From UBA6921 sp031363085 (lineage in GTDB: Bacteria > Pseudomonadota > Gammaproteobacteria > SG8-11): a DNA stretch of 20,080 nucleotides. Both the position numbers and the translations under genes were made by a program. Location of the stretch: contig JANLTU010000204.1 of NCBI GenBank assembly GCA_031363085.1, forward strand, positions 1 to 20,080. The letters are read 5' to 3'. Position 1 is the stretch's first letter. Each line of letters begins with the position of its first letter. Under the pieces are notes generated by a model. That model was given only the letters and a program-made list of their open reading frames with translations, ran no database searches and was not told the DNA's origin. Positions 13,726 through 20,080 of this stretch are shown here, piece by piece.

Positions 13726-14539
13726 AGGCGGGACAACGTTGCTCCAGCAAGGCGACAATGCGCTGCGTGACCAGCCCTATTGGTTTTGAAATTGTGTCAA
13801 GCTCGCGCACCGGCCACACTCCAATCACACTGTTGGTGAGAAATATTTCGTCCGCGCCACGTACGTCGTCCAGGCGCAAGCGGCATTCGCGCGCCTGCAA
13901 ACCGGCGGCGTGCGCCAGTTGCAAAATGACCGCGCGCATCACACCGGCAACGCCGCATTCGTGTAACGCCGGCGTGAGCAGCTCGCCGCCGCGCACCACG
14001 AATACATTGGCGGCCGTGGCCTCGATGACTTGATCATTGTCGTCGAGCATCAAGCCTTCCGCGATGGTGGCATCGTCCCATTCGGCGCGCGCCAGCACCT
14101 GCTCCAAGCGGTTGAGATGCTTGATGCCGGCTAGGCGCGGAGTGCGCGTCAAGCGCAGGCTGTTCACGCGCACCCGCACGCCTTCATGCCAGTTTTTTTC
14201 CGGAACCTCCGGCCACGGATGCAGCGCGACGATGCGCGTTGGCGCGCTCACGCGCAATGGCGCATAACCGCGCCCGCCGACCCCGCGCGTGATAATTATT
14301 TTCAACACGCCGCGCACCGCACCGGCGCATACCTGCCGTGCTTCCGCCTGCAAGCGCTGCGCATCCGGCGGCGCAATGCCTAAATGTCGACATCCGGAGC
14401 ACAGGCGCTCGATATGTTGTTCCCACAATGCCGCCTCGCCGTCACGCACCCGCAGCGTGCTGAACACCCCGTCGCCATAGTGTAGACCGCGATCACGAGC
14501 GTCAAGCTGCGTGCTCGCGGCGCCGTTGATCAACATCAT
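13718..14539 (-). CDS. pabC: 4-amino-4-deoxychorismate lyase
   Basis: PabC is a PLP enzyme that splits 4-amino-4-deoxychorismate into p-aminobenzoate and pyruvate in folate synthesis. The 273-residue product belongs to the class IV aminotransferase fold. Visible parts are DRGLHYGDGVFSTLRVRDGE (N-terminal signature), LAGIKHLNRLEQVLAR with the PLP lysine K140, VIEATAANVFVV and EIFLTNSVIGVWPV (phosphate-binding loop). The first of two Met codons, at 14539, overlaps the pabB stop as ATGA; the second is one codon later and also possible. It precedes mltG with an 8-nt overlap. Together with pabB it makes pABA; the glutaminase component PabA is not in this window. Confidence 0.93.
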   Translation of the reverse strand: MMLINGAASTQLDARDRGLHYGDGVFSTLRVRDGEAALWEQHIERLCSGCRHLGIAPPDAQRLQAEARQVCAGAVRGVLKIIITRGVGGRGYAPLRVSAPTRIVALHPWPEVPEKNWHEGVRVRVNSLRLTRTPRLAGIKHLNRLEQVLARAEWDDATIAEGLMLDDNDQVIEATAANVFVVRGGELLTPALHECGVAGVMRAVILQLAHAAGLQARECRLRLDDVRGADEIFLTNSVIGVWPVRELDTISKPIGLVTQRIVALLEQRCPAYA

Positions 14540-15849
14540 GCGCGCGCCCCGCTCAAGGCACGCAGCAAACCGCGCGCTTTCGCACGCGTCTCATCGAGCT
14601 CTCGTTCCGGAATCGAGTCGGCGACGATGCCGGCGCCCGCGCGCCATTCCACCTGCGTACCGTTGCGCACCAAGGTGCGAATTAAAATATTCAAATCCAT
14701 GCTGCCATCGTGATTCAAATAGCCCACCGCCCCAGTATAAGCAGCGCGCGCCACCGATTCGAGTTCGGCGATGATTTCCATGCAGCGCACCTTGGGGCAG
14801 CCGGTGATGGTGCCGCCGGGGAACACCGCGCGGAGCACGTCGCCGGGCGTCACGTCGGCACGCAAGCGGCCGCGGATATTCGACACCAAATGATGCACGT
14901 GAGTATAGCTTTCGACACTCAGTAACTCGTTCACTTGCACGCTGCCGGTGACGCACACGCGCCCCAAATCGTTGCGTTCCAAATCCACCAGCATGATGTG
15001 CTCGGCACGCTCTTTCGGATGCGCGGTTAATTCACGCAGGTTGTCAGCGTCTTCACGCGCGCTCGCGCCGCGTGCTCGGGTACCGGCGATGGGGCGCGTT
15101 TCGATGACGCCGTCGCGCACGCACAGCAAACGTTCCGGCGACGAGCTGAGAATGGTGTGCTCACCCAGCACCGCCAGCGCGGCGAACGGCGCCGGATTGG
15201 CGCTGCACAGGCGCGCGTATAACTCCGCATCGCTGATCGCGGCGCGCAGCTCACACCCGCCGCGTCGCGACAGATTCACCTGGAACACATCGCCGGCGAC
15301 GATGTAGTTTTTGATGCGCTGCACCGCATGCAAAAATTGCTGTGGATCATCTTCGTACAGTGGACTGAGAGGCAGCGCGCGTTCGGTAAACTCAGGCGGT
15401 TGGCGGTGCGCCCAATCCTGCTCCAACGCCGCGCGCAAATGTTCAAAACCTGGCTCTATCATCAACTCGATACTCTGCCGCAGGTGGTCTTTAACAAAAG
15501 CTGCCGGCACCCGCACCGCCTGCGCAATGGGCAAGCCGCCGGGCAGCGGCAAATGCGCCAGACGCGTTTCGATCTGCGCGGCCAGTTCGTAACTAAGATA
15601 CAAAAACCAGCCGCCGTGAAACGGCAACACGCGCTCAACAGGCGCGCCGCGTGCCGCGCGCCACGCCTGATCCAACGCTGCAAGAAAATCCACAGACTCC
15701 CTCGCCTGCACGCTGAGCCGCTGTTGCGGAAACGCAAACAGAATGTCATAGCGCGCCTGGGCGCTACCGTGCGCCACACTTTGCAGCAAAAACGGATAAC
15801 GTTGCGGATTTAAGCGATGCAGGTCGAGCAGGTTGCGGTGATAATCCAT
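14536..15849 (-). CDS. pabB: Aminodeoxychorismate synthase component I
   Basis: PabB aminates chorismate to 4-amino-4-deoxychorismate using ammonia from PabA. The 437-residue product has the TrpE/PabB fold: a shorter N-terminal domain, then the chorismate-binding domain with GDVFQVNLS (186-194), SSSPERLL, PIAGTRARG (253-261), ERNDLGRV (291-298), FPGGTITGCPK (343-353) and GAGIVADS (405-412). Position 255 is Ala, where E. coli PabB has the covalent lysine of PIKGT; TrpE enzymes have Ala here. The linkage to pabC and the length support PabB rather than anthranilate synthase. It starts at ATG 15849 behind GGGGAA and heads the leftward operon. Confidence 0.88.
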   Translation of the reverse strand: MDYHRNLLDLHRLNPQRYPFLLQSVAHGSAQARYDILFAFPQQRLSVQARESVDFLAALDQAWRAARGAPVERVLPFHGGWFLYLSYELAAQIETRLAHLPLPGGLPIAQAVRVPAAFVKDHLRQSIELMIEPGFEHLRAALEQDWAHRQPPEFTERALPLSPLYEDDPQQFLHAVQRIKNYIVAGDVFQVNLSRRGGCELRAAISDAELYARLCSANPAPFAALAVLGEHTILSSSPERLLCVRDGVIETRPIAGTRARGASAREDADNLRELTAHPKERAEHIMLVDLERNDLGRVCVTGSVQVNELLSVESYTHVHHLVSNIRGRLRADVTPGDVLRAVFPGGTITGCPKVRCMEIIAELESVARAAYTGAVGYLNHDGSMDLNILIRTLVRNGTQVEWRAGAGIVADSIPERELDETRAKARGLLRALSGARA

Positions 15850-15886
15850 AATTCCCCGGTATGCTGCGCTTGCGTGCGCGCTGTCG

Positions 15887-15916
15887 ATTGTAATTAACTT
15901 GCCGCGCGGGTTCTAA
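15887..15916 (-). promoter_or_regulatory. Weak sigma-70 promoter candidate for pabB operon
   Basis: On the minus strand a TACAAT -10 box (15892-15887) lies 18 nt after TTAGAA (15916-15911), about 40 nt upstream of the pabB ATG. The -10 box is good (five of six), but the -35 box is poor. This is the only suitably placed pair I see for the long pabB-to-pilZ transcript. The divergent phosphatase gene starts at 16036. Confidence 0.3.
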
Positions 15917-16035
15917 AACTATTACCGAGATCAGCGATGTTTCAATCCCTGCACAACAGTTTCACGGCGTGGCGGATGCGCGGGCATGTGCGCGTGACGC
16001 ATATGAGTTTGCACCCGGCTGGAGTGATTTTTTAA

Positions 16036-16557
16036 GTGACTCTGCGCACCCTGCTGTTCGACCTCGACGGCACGCTCGCCGACACCGGGCCGGATCTCGC
16101 CTTTGCGTTGAACCGCATGCTGGCAGACGAGCAGCGCGCGGAACTGCCGTATGAACGCATCCGGCCGCAGGTGTCGCACGGCGGCGCGGCGTTACTGCAT
16201 TTGGGCTTCCCAGAATTACGCATCGACAGCGCCGCATTCGACGCGTTGCGCCTGCGCATGCTGGCGGTGTACCGCGCCAACATCGCGCGGCGCGCCGCCT
16301 GCATCGTCAGCGGCGGCACCACCGCGCACAAGAAACCGCATCCCGCCCCCATGTTATTGGCCTGCAACCAAAGCGGCAGCGCTGCGCCGCAGTGTCTTTA
16401 TATCGGCGACGCGCAACGCGATATCCAGGCCGGCCGCAACGCCGGCATGCCCACGCGGGTGGCGTTGTTCGGTTACCTCGGCGGCGAGGACCGCCCGGAA
16501 AATTGGGGCGCAGATGGCCTCGTCAATACACCGCAGGACATTCTCGACTGGATATAA
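16036..16557 (+). CDS. gph: Phosphoglycolate-phosphatase-like HAD hydrolase with internal deletion
   Basis: The family removes phosphate from 2-phosphoglycolate or MurNAc-6-P type substrates. Motif I, LFDLDGTLADT, is present at residues 7-17, the cap-region start RIRPQVSHGGAALLHLGFPE follows, and the end has the lysine of motif III (HKKPHP, about 98-103) and motif IV GDAQRDIQAG. The segment between NIAR (82-85) and RAACIVSG (86-93) is about 48 residues shorter than in usual 220-225-residue relatives. It lacks the 'GM..L...G...VVTNK' stretch that carries motif II Thr/Ser. The frame stays open, so 173 residues are made. It starts at GTG 16036, behind GGAG about 10 nt upstream, and ends 3 nt before rmuC. 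It is probably catalytically impaired. Confidence 0.72.
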   Translation: MTLRTLLFDLDGTLADTGPDLAFALNRMLADEQRAELPYERIRPQVSHGGAALLHLGFPELRIDSAAFDALRLRMLAVYRANIARRAACIVSGGTTAHKKPHPAPMLLACNQSGSAAPQCLYIGDAQRDIQAGRNAGMPTRVALFGYLGGEDRPENWGADGLVNTPQDILDWI

Positions 16558-16560
16558 TTT

Positions 16561-17853
16561 ATGCCCGAATCCTTCCCACTTGCATCGATCATTTTCGTCG
16601 CCCTGTTCGCCGCCTTGCTCGGCGCGGGGGTGATCGGCTTGATCACGCAACGCCGTATTGCCGCGCTGCGCGAACAAAATGTCACGCTCAGCACAACTCT
16701 TGATTTTGAACGCCGCGCCGCCGCTGCGAAGCAGCAGTCCGATCTTAACAATCGCGACCAGTTGATCGGCACCTTCGCCGCACTGGCCGGCGACGCGCTG
16801 GCGAAAAACAACGCGAGTTTTTTAAATCTCGCGCAGGAAAATCTGAAGCAGTTTCAGATCAAGGCGCAAAACAATCTCGACCACAAGGAAAAATCCATCG
16901 AGGCCCTGCTCAAGCCGGTGAAAGAGACGCTGGAAAAAACCGAGACGCAACTGCGCCAGATCGAACAGGAGCGCAAGCACGCTTACGGGTCACTGACCAA
17001 ACATCTGGAATTAATGGCGCAAACGCAGCAACAATTACACAGTGAAACGCGTAATCTGGTGCAGGCTCTGCGCCGTCCCGAAGTGCGCGGTCAATGGGGC
17101 GAGATGACTTTGAAGCGCCTCGCGGAACTTGCCGGCATGGTGCAGTACTGCGATTTTTTTGAACAGGAACAGGTGCAGACCGACACTGGTGCGCTGCGCC
17201 CCGACATGATCGTGCGTATGCCCGACGGGCGCGAGATCATCGTGGATGCGAAGACGCCGCTGGATGCTTATTTAAGCGCGATTGAAGCCCCCGACGACGC
17301 CACGCGCGCGCTCGAATATCAGCGCCACGCGCGCAAGGTGCGCGAACGCGTGAAAGAACTCGCCGGCAAAGCGTATTGGAGCCAGTTCAAAAACTCGCCG
17401 GACTTCGTGGTGCTGTTTATTCCCGGCGAACAATTTTTAAGCGCAGCGCTCGACCAGGATCGCCTGTTGCTGGAAGACGCGCTGCGACAAAAAGTGATTC
17501 TCGCCACGCCGACCAGTTTTGTTGCGCTGTTGCGCGCGGTCGCCTACGGTTGGAAACAAGCGGCACTGGCGGAAAACGCCGAACAGATTCGCGGCATGGG
17601 CGAAGAACTTTACAACCGGCTGGTCACCTTCGCCGACGCCTTCGCGCGCGTCGGCAAAAGCCTTGACAGCGGCGTGGCAGCATTCAACAAAGCGGTGGGT
17701 TCGTTCGATGCGCGCGTGCTGCCGGCGGCACGCAAATTCACCGAGCTTGGCATCACGCCGAAAGAAGAATTGCAGCACCTGGAGCAGATCGAGAAAACAG
17801 CGCGCGAGGTGGAAAGCGCGGCGGAGAAATTGCCGCTGCCGGGTGCGCATTGA
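16561..17853 (+). CDS. rmuC: DNA recombination protein RmuC
   Basis: RmuC-family proteins limit recombination at inverted repeats and are predicted nucleases. The 430-residue product has an N-terminal membrane segment (about 8-29: SIIFVALFAALLGAGVIGLI), a long coiled-coil region (about 30-170, rich in Gln/Glu/Lys), then the RmuC domain starting at RRPEVRGQWGEM (171-182). The nuclease-like centre includes RPDMIVRMPDG with D215 and IIVDAKTPLDAY (226-237), a PD-(D/E)xK-like D..DAK pattern. The ATG at 16561 lies 3 nt after the phosphatase stop, so the pair is co-transcribed. A convergent small gene ends 6 nt after its stop. Confidence 0.95.
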   Translation: MPESFPLASIIFVALFAALLGAGVIGLITQRRIAALREQNVTLSTTLDFERRAAAAKQQSDLNNRDQLIGTFAALAGDALAKNNASFLNLAQENLKQFQIKAQNNLDHKEKSIEALLKPVKETLEKTETQLRQIEQERKHAYGSLTKHLELMAQTQQQLHSETRNLVQALRRPEVRGQWGEMTLKRLAELAGMVQYCDFFEQEQVQTDTGALRPDMIVRMPDGREIIVDAKTPLDAYLSAIEAPDDATRALEYQRHARKVRERVKELAGKAYWSQFKNSPDFVVLFIPGEQFLSAALDQDRLLLEDALRQKVILATPTSFVALLRAVAYGWKQAALAENAEQIRGMGEELYNRLVTFADAFARVGKSLDSGVAAFNKAVGSFDARVLPAARKFTELGITPKEELQHLEQIEKTAREVESAAEKLPLPGAH

Positions 17854-17859
17854 TGCGCC

Positions 17860-18039
17860 TCACTTGAAAATATTCCGGGTGCTGTCGATGATTTCGTGCG
17901 CCCGGTCGCGCACACGGTCTTGCGCCGTCTTGAACGGATTGGCATAAAACGGCTGACCTTTGCCGATATTCACGCCCCACCACAGGCCGAATGCAACGCC
18001 GATCACCATGCCCAACAACAACGCCTTAATGAATTTCAT
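17860..18039 (-). CDS. Small single-helix membrane protein (59 residues), unknown
   Basis: This small frame on the minus strand runs from the ATG at 18039 to the TGA at 17860 and encodes MKFIKALLLGMVIGVAFGLW, then WGVNIGKGQPFYANPFKTA and RDRAHEIIDSTRNIFK. Residues about 4-22 form one membrane helix with a Gly-rich face; the rest is a charged soluble tail with a predicted amphipathic helix. A GGGG tract lies about 10 nt upstream of the ATG. It converges on rmuC with 6 nt between stops. The clean signal/anchor followed by a helix, and the tight fit between rmuC and hpnC, argue that it is real. I know no named family; it might be a YtxH-like or DUF-type small protein. Confidence 0.65.
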   Translation of the reverse strand: MKFIKALLLGMVIGVAFGLWWGVNIGKGQPFYANPFKTAQDRVRDRAHEIIDSTRNIFK

Positions 18040-18116
18040 AATGCCATGCCCCGTAATTTTCGCGTGCGTGATTATGCCGATGCGCCGCCCTCCAGAACAG
18101 CATTAACGGCACAGCC

Positions 18117-18977
18117 ATGCAAAATCCAGACGTGCAGGCCGCCTATCGTTATTGCGTCGCGCTCGCCGCTGCACATTACGAAAACTTTCCGGTCGCGTCG
18201 CGCTTGTTGCCGCGCCGCCTGCGCGAACCCATCGCGGTAATTTACGCGTTTGCGCGCACCGCCGACGATTATGCCGACGAAGGTGAGCTTACGCCGGCCG
18301 CACGCCTGGCCTTGTTGGACCAGTACCGCACGCAACTCGACGCCACACTCGGCGGCGCGGCGCCGGCCGATCCGGTGTTCATTGCGCTGCATGATGTCAT
18401 CACCAGGCACTCACTGCCGCCGCAATTGTTTCACGACCTGCTGCACGCATTTCGTTCCGATGTGACCATGCCGCGCTATGCGAACTTCGGCGAGTTGCTG
18501 AATTACTGTCAATACTCGGCCAACCCGGTCGGGCGACTGCTGTTGCATCTGTACGGCGCAGCGACGCCGGAAAACCTGCAACGATCCGACGCTGTATGCA
18601 GCGCGCTGCAACTGATCAACTTTTACCAGGACTTGGCGCAGGATATCGACGAGAACAACCGTATCTATATTCCACTCGACGAACTGGCGCGTTTTGCGGT
18701 CACCGAAGATGATTTCCGGCTGCATCACAACAATGCGGCGCTGCGCGCGCTGCTCGACTACCAGATCGACCGGGCGCGCACGCTGCTGCACAGTGGCGCA
18801 CCGCTCGGAAATATGTTGCGCGGCCGCATCGGCTTCGAATTACGCTTGGTCATCCACGGCGGCCTGCGCGTGCTCGACCGCTTGCAACAGCGCCGCGATA
18901 CCGTATTCGCCCGCCCGCGCCTGACGCGCGCAGACTGGCTGGCGCTATTCTGGAAAGCGGTTATTAAGCGCCTCTGA
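18117..18977 (+). CDS. hpnC: Squalene/phytoene synthase-family enzyme HpnC (hydroxysqualene synthase type)
   Basis: HpnC works in bacterial squalene synthesis for hopanoids, turning presqualene diphosphate (made by HpnD) into hydroxysqualene. The 286-residue product is all-helical. Key landmarks are HYENFPVASRLLPRRLREPI near the start, the first aspartate-rich motif DDYADE (50-55), YCQYSANPVGRLLL (130-143) and the second motif NFYQDLAQDIDENNRIYIP (168-186). The HYENFPVAS opening is typical of HpnC rather than HpnD. The ATG at 18117 has no good ribosome site, and no better start is seen. The neighbours are not hopanoid genes; hpnD, hpnE and shc are absent from the window. Confidence 0.87.
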   Translation: MQNPDVQAAYRYCVALAAAHYENFPVASRLLPRRLREPIAVIYAFARTADDYADEGELTPAARLALLDQYRTQLDATLGGAAPADPVFIALHDVITRHSLPPQLFHDLLHAFRSDVTMPRYANFGELLNYCQYSANPVGRLLLHLYGAATPENLQRSDAVCSALQLINFYQDLAQDIDENNRIYIPLDELARFAVTEDDFRLHHNNAALRALLDYQIDRARTLLHSGAPLGNMLRGRIGFELRLVIHGGLRVLDRLQQRRDTVFARPRLTRADWLALFWKAVIKRL

Positions 18978-19051
18978 CGAAACAATCCGCCAGGGAAACG
19001 CTGATCAAACCCGCTCGCCTTACGCTTGTCAAAATGCGCTCCCTAAACGCC

Positions 19052-19093
19052 AAGCGGTGGGCAACCGCTTCGACAGGCTCAGCCCGAACGGTT
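19052..19093. repeat. REP-like palindromic element with two competing hairpins
   Basis: The central text TTCGACAGGCTCAGCCCGAA (19069-19088), flanked by AACCG and CGGTT, forms a 9-bp stem with one bulged base and a 12-nt loop. From memory this text is a widespread intergenic repeat in proteobacteria. An alternative perfect hairpin pairs AAGCGGT (19052-19058) with ACCGCTT (19064-19070) around a 5-nt loop. The two share 19063-19070, so they exclude each other. The element lies between hpnC and the acetyltransferase gene. Confidence 0.65.
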
Positions 19094-19124
19094 AGAATCA
19101 AGCGGCGTTTTCCCAGGACATGGT

Positions 19125-19715
19125 ATGCCCGAGTTAATCGAGTTCGACACGGATCGTCTGTGCTTGCGCCCATGGTGTGCGGAAGACCGCGCGCCCTTCG
19201 CTGCACTCAATGCAGACCCAAAGGTCATGGAGTTCTACTTGGCCCCGCTTGATCGCGCTGGCAGTGACGCCATGGCCGACCGATGCCAAGCGCTTATCGT
19301 TGAACGTGGTTGGGGTTTCTGGGCGGTCGAAATCAAGAAAACGCGTGAATTCATTGGCTTTGTCGGGTTGCACATCCCCGCCCCCGAACTGCCATTCTCC
19401 CCCTGCGTCGAGATCGGTTGGCGCTTAGCGCAGCCGCATTGGCGCAAGGGCTACGCCACCGAGGCCGCACAAGAGGCCCTGCGCGTGGGCTTCGAAATTT
19501 TAGCCCTGCATGAAATCGTGGCGTTTACGTCGGTTCGCAACCTCCGGTCGCGCGCCGTAATGGAACGACTCGGCATGCGCGAAGCCGCAGACACCTTCGA
19601 GTATCCCAACTTGCCGGCGGGCCATCCGCTTCGGCAGCACTGCTTATATCGGCTGTCACGTGCGCAGTGGTATGCTTGGTGCGCAGCACAACATGCACAA
19701 CAGTTGAAACTGTAG
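19125..19715 (+). CDS. GNAT-family N-acetyltransferase (RimJ/RimL-like)
   Basis: Transfers an acetyl group from acetyl-CoA to an amine, often a protein N-terminus or small molecule. The 196-residue product follows the RimJ/RimL pattern: DTDRLCLRPWCAEDRAPFAA at the N-terminus, then GFWAVEIKKTREFIGFVGL, VEIGWRLAQPHWRKGYATEA with the acetyl-CoA pyrophosphate loop (W-R-K-G-Y-A-T-E-A), IVAFTSVRNLRSRAVMERLG (the N-x-x-S-x-x-V-M-E-x-L-G motif) and HCLYRLSRAQW at the end. It starts at the ATG at 19125, close behind the REP-like element. The acceptor is unknown. A second, different GNAT gene follows about 200 nt downstream. Confidence 0.92.
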   Translation: MPELIEFDTDRLCLRPWCAEDRAPFAALNADPKVMEFYLAPLDRAGSDAMADRCQALIVERGWGFWAVEIKKTREFIGFVGLHIPAPELPFSPCVEIGWRLAQPHWRKGYATEAAQEALRVGFEILALHEIVAFTSVRNLRSRAVMERLGMREAADTFEYPNLPAGHPLRQHCLYRLSRAQWYAWCAAQHAQQLKL

Positions 19716-19742
19716 ACCAAACAACCGTGCAAATTTTTCGCC

Positions 19743-19791
19743 GGAGCGCGGCCATCCTCGCCGCTTCTGGCGGGCTGGAAGCCCGCGCTCC
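19743..19791. repeat. Cruciform-like intergenic palindrome
   Basis: The outer arms GGAGCGCGG (19743-19751) and CCGCGCTCC (19783-19791) are a perfect 9-bp inverted repeat. They enclose CGGGCT-GGA-AGCCCG (19771-19785, overlapping the outer right arm) and GCGGC/GCCGC (19748-19752 and 19760-19764). The GGGCTGGAAGCCCGCGCTCC end is, as I recall, a common intergenic repeat in proteobacteria. It lies 27 nt after the GNAT stop and is followed by CGTCTCGCCTTTTCATTT, so it may also terminate transcription. Confidence 0.65.
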
Positions 19792-19916
19792 CGTCTCGCC
19801 TTTTCATTTACTTGGATGGTGTTTCTTAATACGCATCAGCTTTTTCAGTCCCGTGTTTAGCATTAGCAACCTGCAAACCCTTTGAACAATACTGCAATTA
19901 CTCAAGCCTGACCCCC

Positions 19917-20080
19917 ATGTCCGAGCCCATTTACCGCCCAGCCGTTCTTAGCGATCTCCACGCCCTCTGTGTCCTTGGCCGCGAAGTCAATTTGCTGCAC
20001 CATGAAGCGTGGCCTGACATCTTCGCCCCGTCGGCCGAACCCGAGCGTGACGCAGCGCACTGGTGCAAGGGCCTTCAAGG
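19917..20080 (+). CDS. Second GNAT-family N-acetyltransferase, N-terminal part only
   Basis: The frame opens at the ATG at 19917 and runs to the right edge of the window: 54 complete codons, starting MSEPIYRPAVLSDLHALCVL and continuing GREVNLLHHEAWPDIFAPSA and EPERDAAHWCKGLQ. The R-P-A-x-x-x-D-L-x-A-L-x-x-L start and the LHHEAWPDIF stretch are typical of small GNAT acetyltransferases. The acetyl-CoA motif lies beyond the edge and is not seen. No strong ribosome site is visible (ACCCCC precedes the ATG). It differs from the upstream RimJ/RimL-like enzyme, so this is not a tandem duplicate. Confidence 0.75.
   Translation, partial: MSEPIYRPAVLSDLHALCVLGREVNLLHHEAWPDIFAPSAEPERDAAHWCKGLQ

Noticed and set aside
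15937..16035. A 32-codon plus-strand frame just before the phosphatase gene
   Set aside because: It has no family resemblance and its end overlaps the ribosome site of the next gene. Too short to support.

Overview
The window comes from a fairly high-GC Gram-negative bacterium, most likely a gammaproteobacterium. The minus-strand order pabB-pabC-mltG-tmk-holB-pilZ-tatD is a conserved gammaproteobacterial arrangement. Type VI secretion genes, an OprB-type porin and a hopanoid/squalene-type gene (hpnC) also fit a proteobacterium. I cannot place the genus. No rRNA, tRNA, CRISPR array, transposase or phage gene was recognised.

Left part (1-6250). The window opens inside a type VI secretion vgrG, read leftwards, preceded by hcp. 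A hairpin lies between the two genes and a sigma-54/IHF-like promoter lies ahead of hcp. Next, on the plus strand, is a two-gene unit: an OprB-like porin followed by a small exported helical protein of unknown function. A bidirectional hairpin terminator separates it from a very large convergent gene for a surface lipoprotein with Ig-like domains, two internal tandem repeats and an acidic insert.

Central part (6489-15849). This is a long leftward chain: pabB, pabC, mltG, tmk, a MazF/PemK-like toxin gene, a broken MreB-like gene, holB, pilZ, then (after an interruption) tatD and an EamA-family exporter. Overlaps of 4 to 8 nt (pabB/pabC, pabC/mltG, holB/pilZ) and a 7-nt gap (mltG/tmk) point to tight co-translation for folate (pABA), cell-wall, dTMP and replication functions. 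The chain is interrupted twice. The tmk-holB junction carries mazF, the frameshifted MreB-like remnant and a nested palindrome. The pilZ-tatD junction carries an opposite-strand module (DUF2798 membrane protein, TetR regulator, AhpD-like protein) with its own promoter and a palindromic operator candidate.

Right part (16036-20080). On the plus strand are a phosphoglycolate-phosphatase-like gene with an apparent in-frame deletion of HAD motif II, then rmuC, a previously untracked 59-residue membrane protein gene on the minus strand, hpnC, and two GNAT acetyltransferase genes, the second cut by the window end. Palindromic intergenic elements of REP type lie at three places.

No clearly new multi-gene system is visible. 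The best leads are the deleted phosphatase, the mazF/MreB-like scar between tmk and holB, the porin-linked unknown exported protein, and the large repeat lipoprotein.
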